Of a stretch of 6,809 bases of DNA, positions 6,278 through 6,809 are shown piece by piece. This stretch comes from Pseudobdellovibrionaceae bacterium (GTDB lineage: Bacteria > Bdellovibrionota > Bdellovibrionia > Bdellovibrionales > JAMPXM01). The translations under genes were made by a program, and so were the position numbers. The notes under the pieces were generated by a model. That model was given only the letters and a program-made list of their open reading frames with translations, did no database searches and was not told the DNA's origin. The stretch's first letter is position 1. Each line of letters begins with the position of its first letter. The DNA lies in the NCBI GenBank assembly GCA_913774795.1, contig CAJYIL010000652.1, positions 1-6,809 of the forward strand. The letters are read 5' to 3'.

Positions 6278-6809
6278 GCTTTTTCTCCCAAGCCGAGCGG
6301 CCGCGCATTGGCGTGACCGGCCCCTGTCTGGGCGGATGGCCCGCGTGGACCGCGACTCGTTTCGCGATCTGGCGAGCGGGAGGACGCGCGGTGCGCATCA
6401 CTCCCTCATCCCCCGCCTCGCTTGACGGCTTAAGCGGGCTCATCATCGGCGGTGGTGCCGACGTCAACCCGAAGCTTTATCACGAAGAAAAACTCGCGCT
6501 CGAAGCGCGCAAGGCGCTTCGGCGACAGATGCGCCGCAAGTGGAAGCGAAGCGAGCGCCTCGCCTTGATCGGCCTCACCCCTTCGTTTGAATTCAAGCCC
6601 TCTCTTCGCGGACAGCTAATCGCCGTTTATCAGCTTGTTCGTTACCGCGTAGGCCTTTTGGTCGACTTTATTCTGCTCATACTCCTTTGGTTTATTCGCC
6701 ATTCGATGAGCGTCGCGACCGAAGAGGTTCAACCCGATCACCGAGGGAGAGACGAGCTTGAAGTTCCTCTCGTACGCGAAGCTATTGCCCGTGGTCTTCC
6801 GGTTCTCGG
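6274..6809 (+). CDS. Peptidase C26 / class I glutamine amidotransferase-like hydrolase with membrane-type insertion (partial, C-terminus off the right edge)
   Basis: I translated this frame from the ATG that overlaps the amidoligase stop: 178 codons plus two bases are present and no stop occurs. The start is RIGVTGPC (11-18), followed by the C26 hallmark GLIIGGGADVNPKLYHEE (55-72) and, much later, GRDELEVPLVREAIARGLPVLG (from 158), which in this family runs directly into the catalytic ICRG cysteine motif, here just beyond the edge. Relatives such as E. coli PuuD hydrolyse gamma-glutamyl amides. In PuuD the LYGE and GRD segments are about 10 residues apart; here the gap is about 85. The extra part has a basic stretch (79-95, many Arg/Lys) and a hydrophobic helix (about 126-141) with flanking Arg. 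The frame and codon use stay consistent across it, which argues against a frameshift. It probably acts with the upstream amidoligase, either cleaving its product or supplying ammonia. The catalytic Cys, His and Glu cannot be checked. Confidence 0.8.
   Translation, partial: MSFFSQAERPRIGVTGPCLGGWPAWTATRFAIWRAGGRAVRITPSSPASLDGLSGLIIGGGADVNPKLYHEEKLALEARKALRRQMRRKWKRSERLALIGLTPSFEFKPSLRGQLIAVYQLVRYRVGLLVDFILLILLWFIRHSMSVATEEVQPDHRGRDELEVPLVREAIARGLPVL

Noticed and set aside
6159..6425. An 88-codon plus-strand frame across the amidoligase/C26 junction
   Set aside because: It overlaps the ends of two genes with recognisable motifs in other frames and has no domain of its own.
6490..6738. A frameshift or sequencing error as the cause of the odd segment in the C26 gene
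   Set aside because: The frame stays open and codon use is similar on both sides, and canonical C26 motifs occur before and after in the same frame, so an in-frame insertion is simpler.

Overview
The window holds two divergent gene blocks separated by a 187-base intergenic region. It looks like an ordinary bacterial chromosome of moderately high G+C, with dense coding and no mobile elements, RNA genes or CRISPR visible. The layout (a 2-oxoglutarate dehydrogenase operon, a diderm-style Lgt, and a GS-like amidoligase with a class I amidotransferase-like partner) and the look of the SucA and Lgt proteins suggest a Gram-negative proteobacterium-like organism. My best guess is Bdellovibrionota or a former deltaproteobacterium. 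That is an impression from protein style, not a proven assignment.

Left block (minus strand, read from 3960 down to 1): sucA (E1, complete) is followed after 7 bases by sucB (E2, cut by the window edge before its catalytic C-terminus). The sucB ribosome-binding site is built into the sucA stop codon, so the two subunits are probably translationally coupled. Together they catalyse the TCA step from 2-oxoglutarate to succinyl-CoA. The E3 gene (lpd) is not in view and may lie beyond position 1. A plausible sigma-70-like promoter for sucAB lies at 4004-4032, with a small palindrome between its -35 and -10 elements.

Right block (plus strand, 4148 to 6809): lgt encodes prolipoprotein diacylglyceryl transferase and carries an unusual insertion of roughly 58 residues in a polar loop. 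After 93 bases comes a putative amidoligase of the GS-like COOH-NH2 ligase family. Its stop codon overlaps the start of a peptidase C26 / class I glutamine amidotransferase-like protein, which runs off the right edge.

The amidoligase and C26 pair is the most interesting part. It resembles in principle the PuuA/PuuD logic, in which a GS-fold enzyme makes a gamma-glutamyl amide and a C26 hydrolase cleaves one, but its substrate is unknown. The C26 protein is also split by an insertion of about 80 residues. This holds a strongly basic segment and a hydrophobic helix, suggesting a membrane-tethered version of a normally soluble enzyme.
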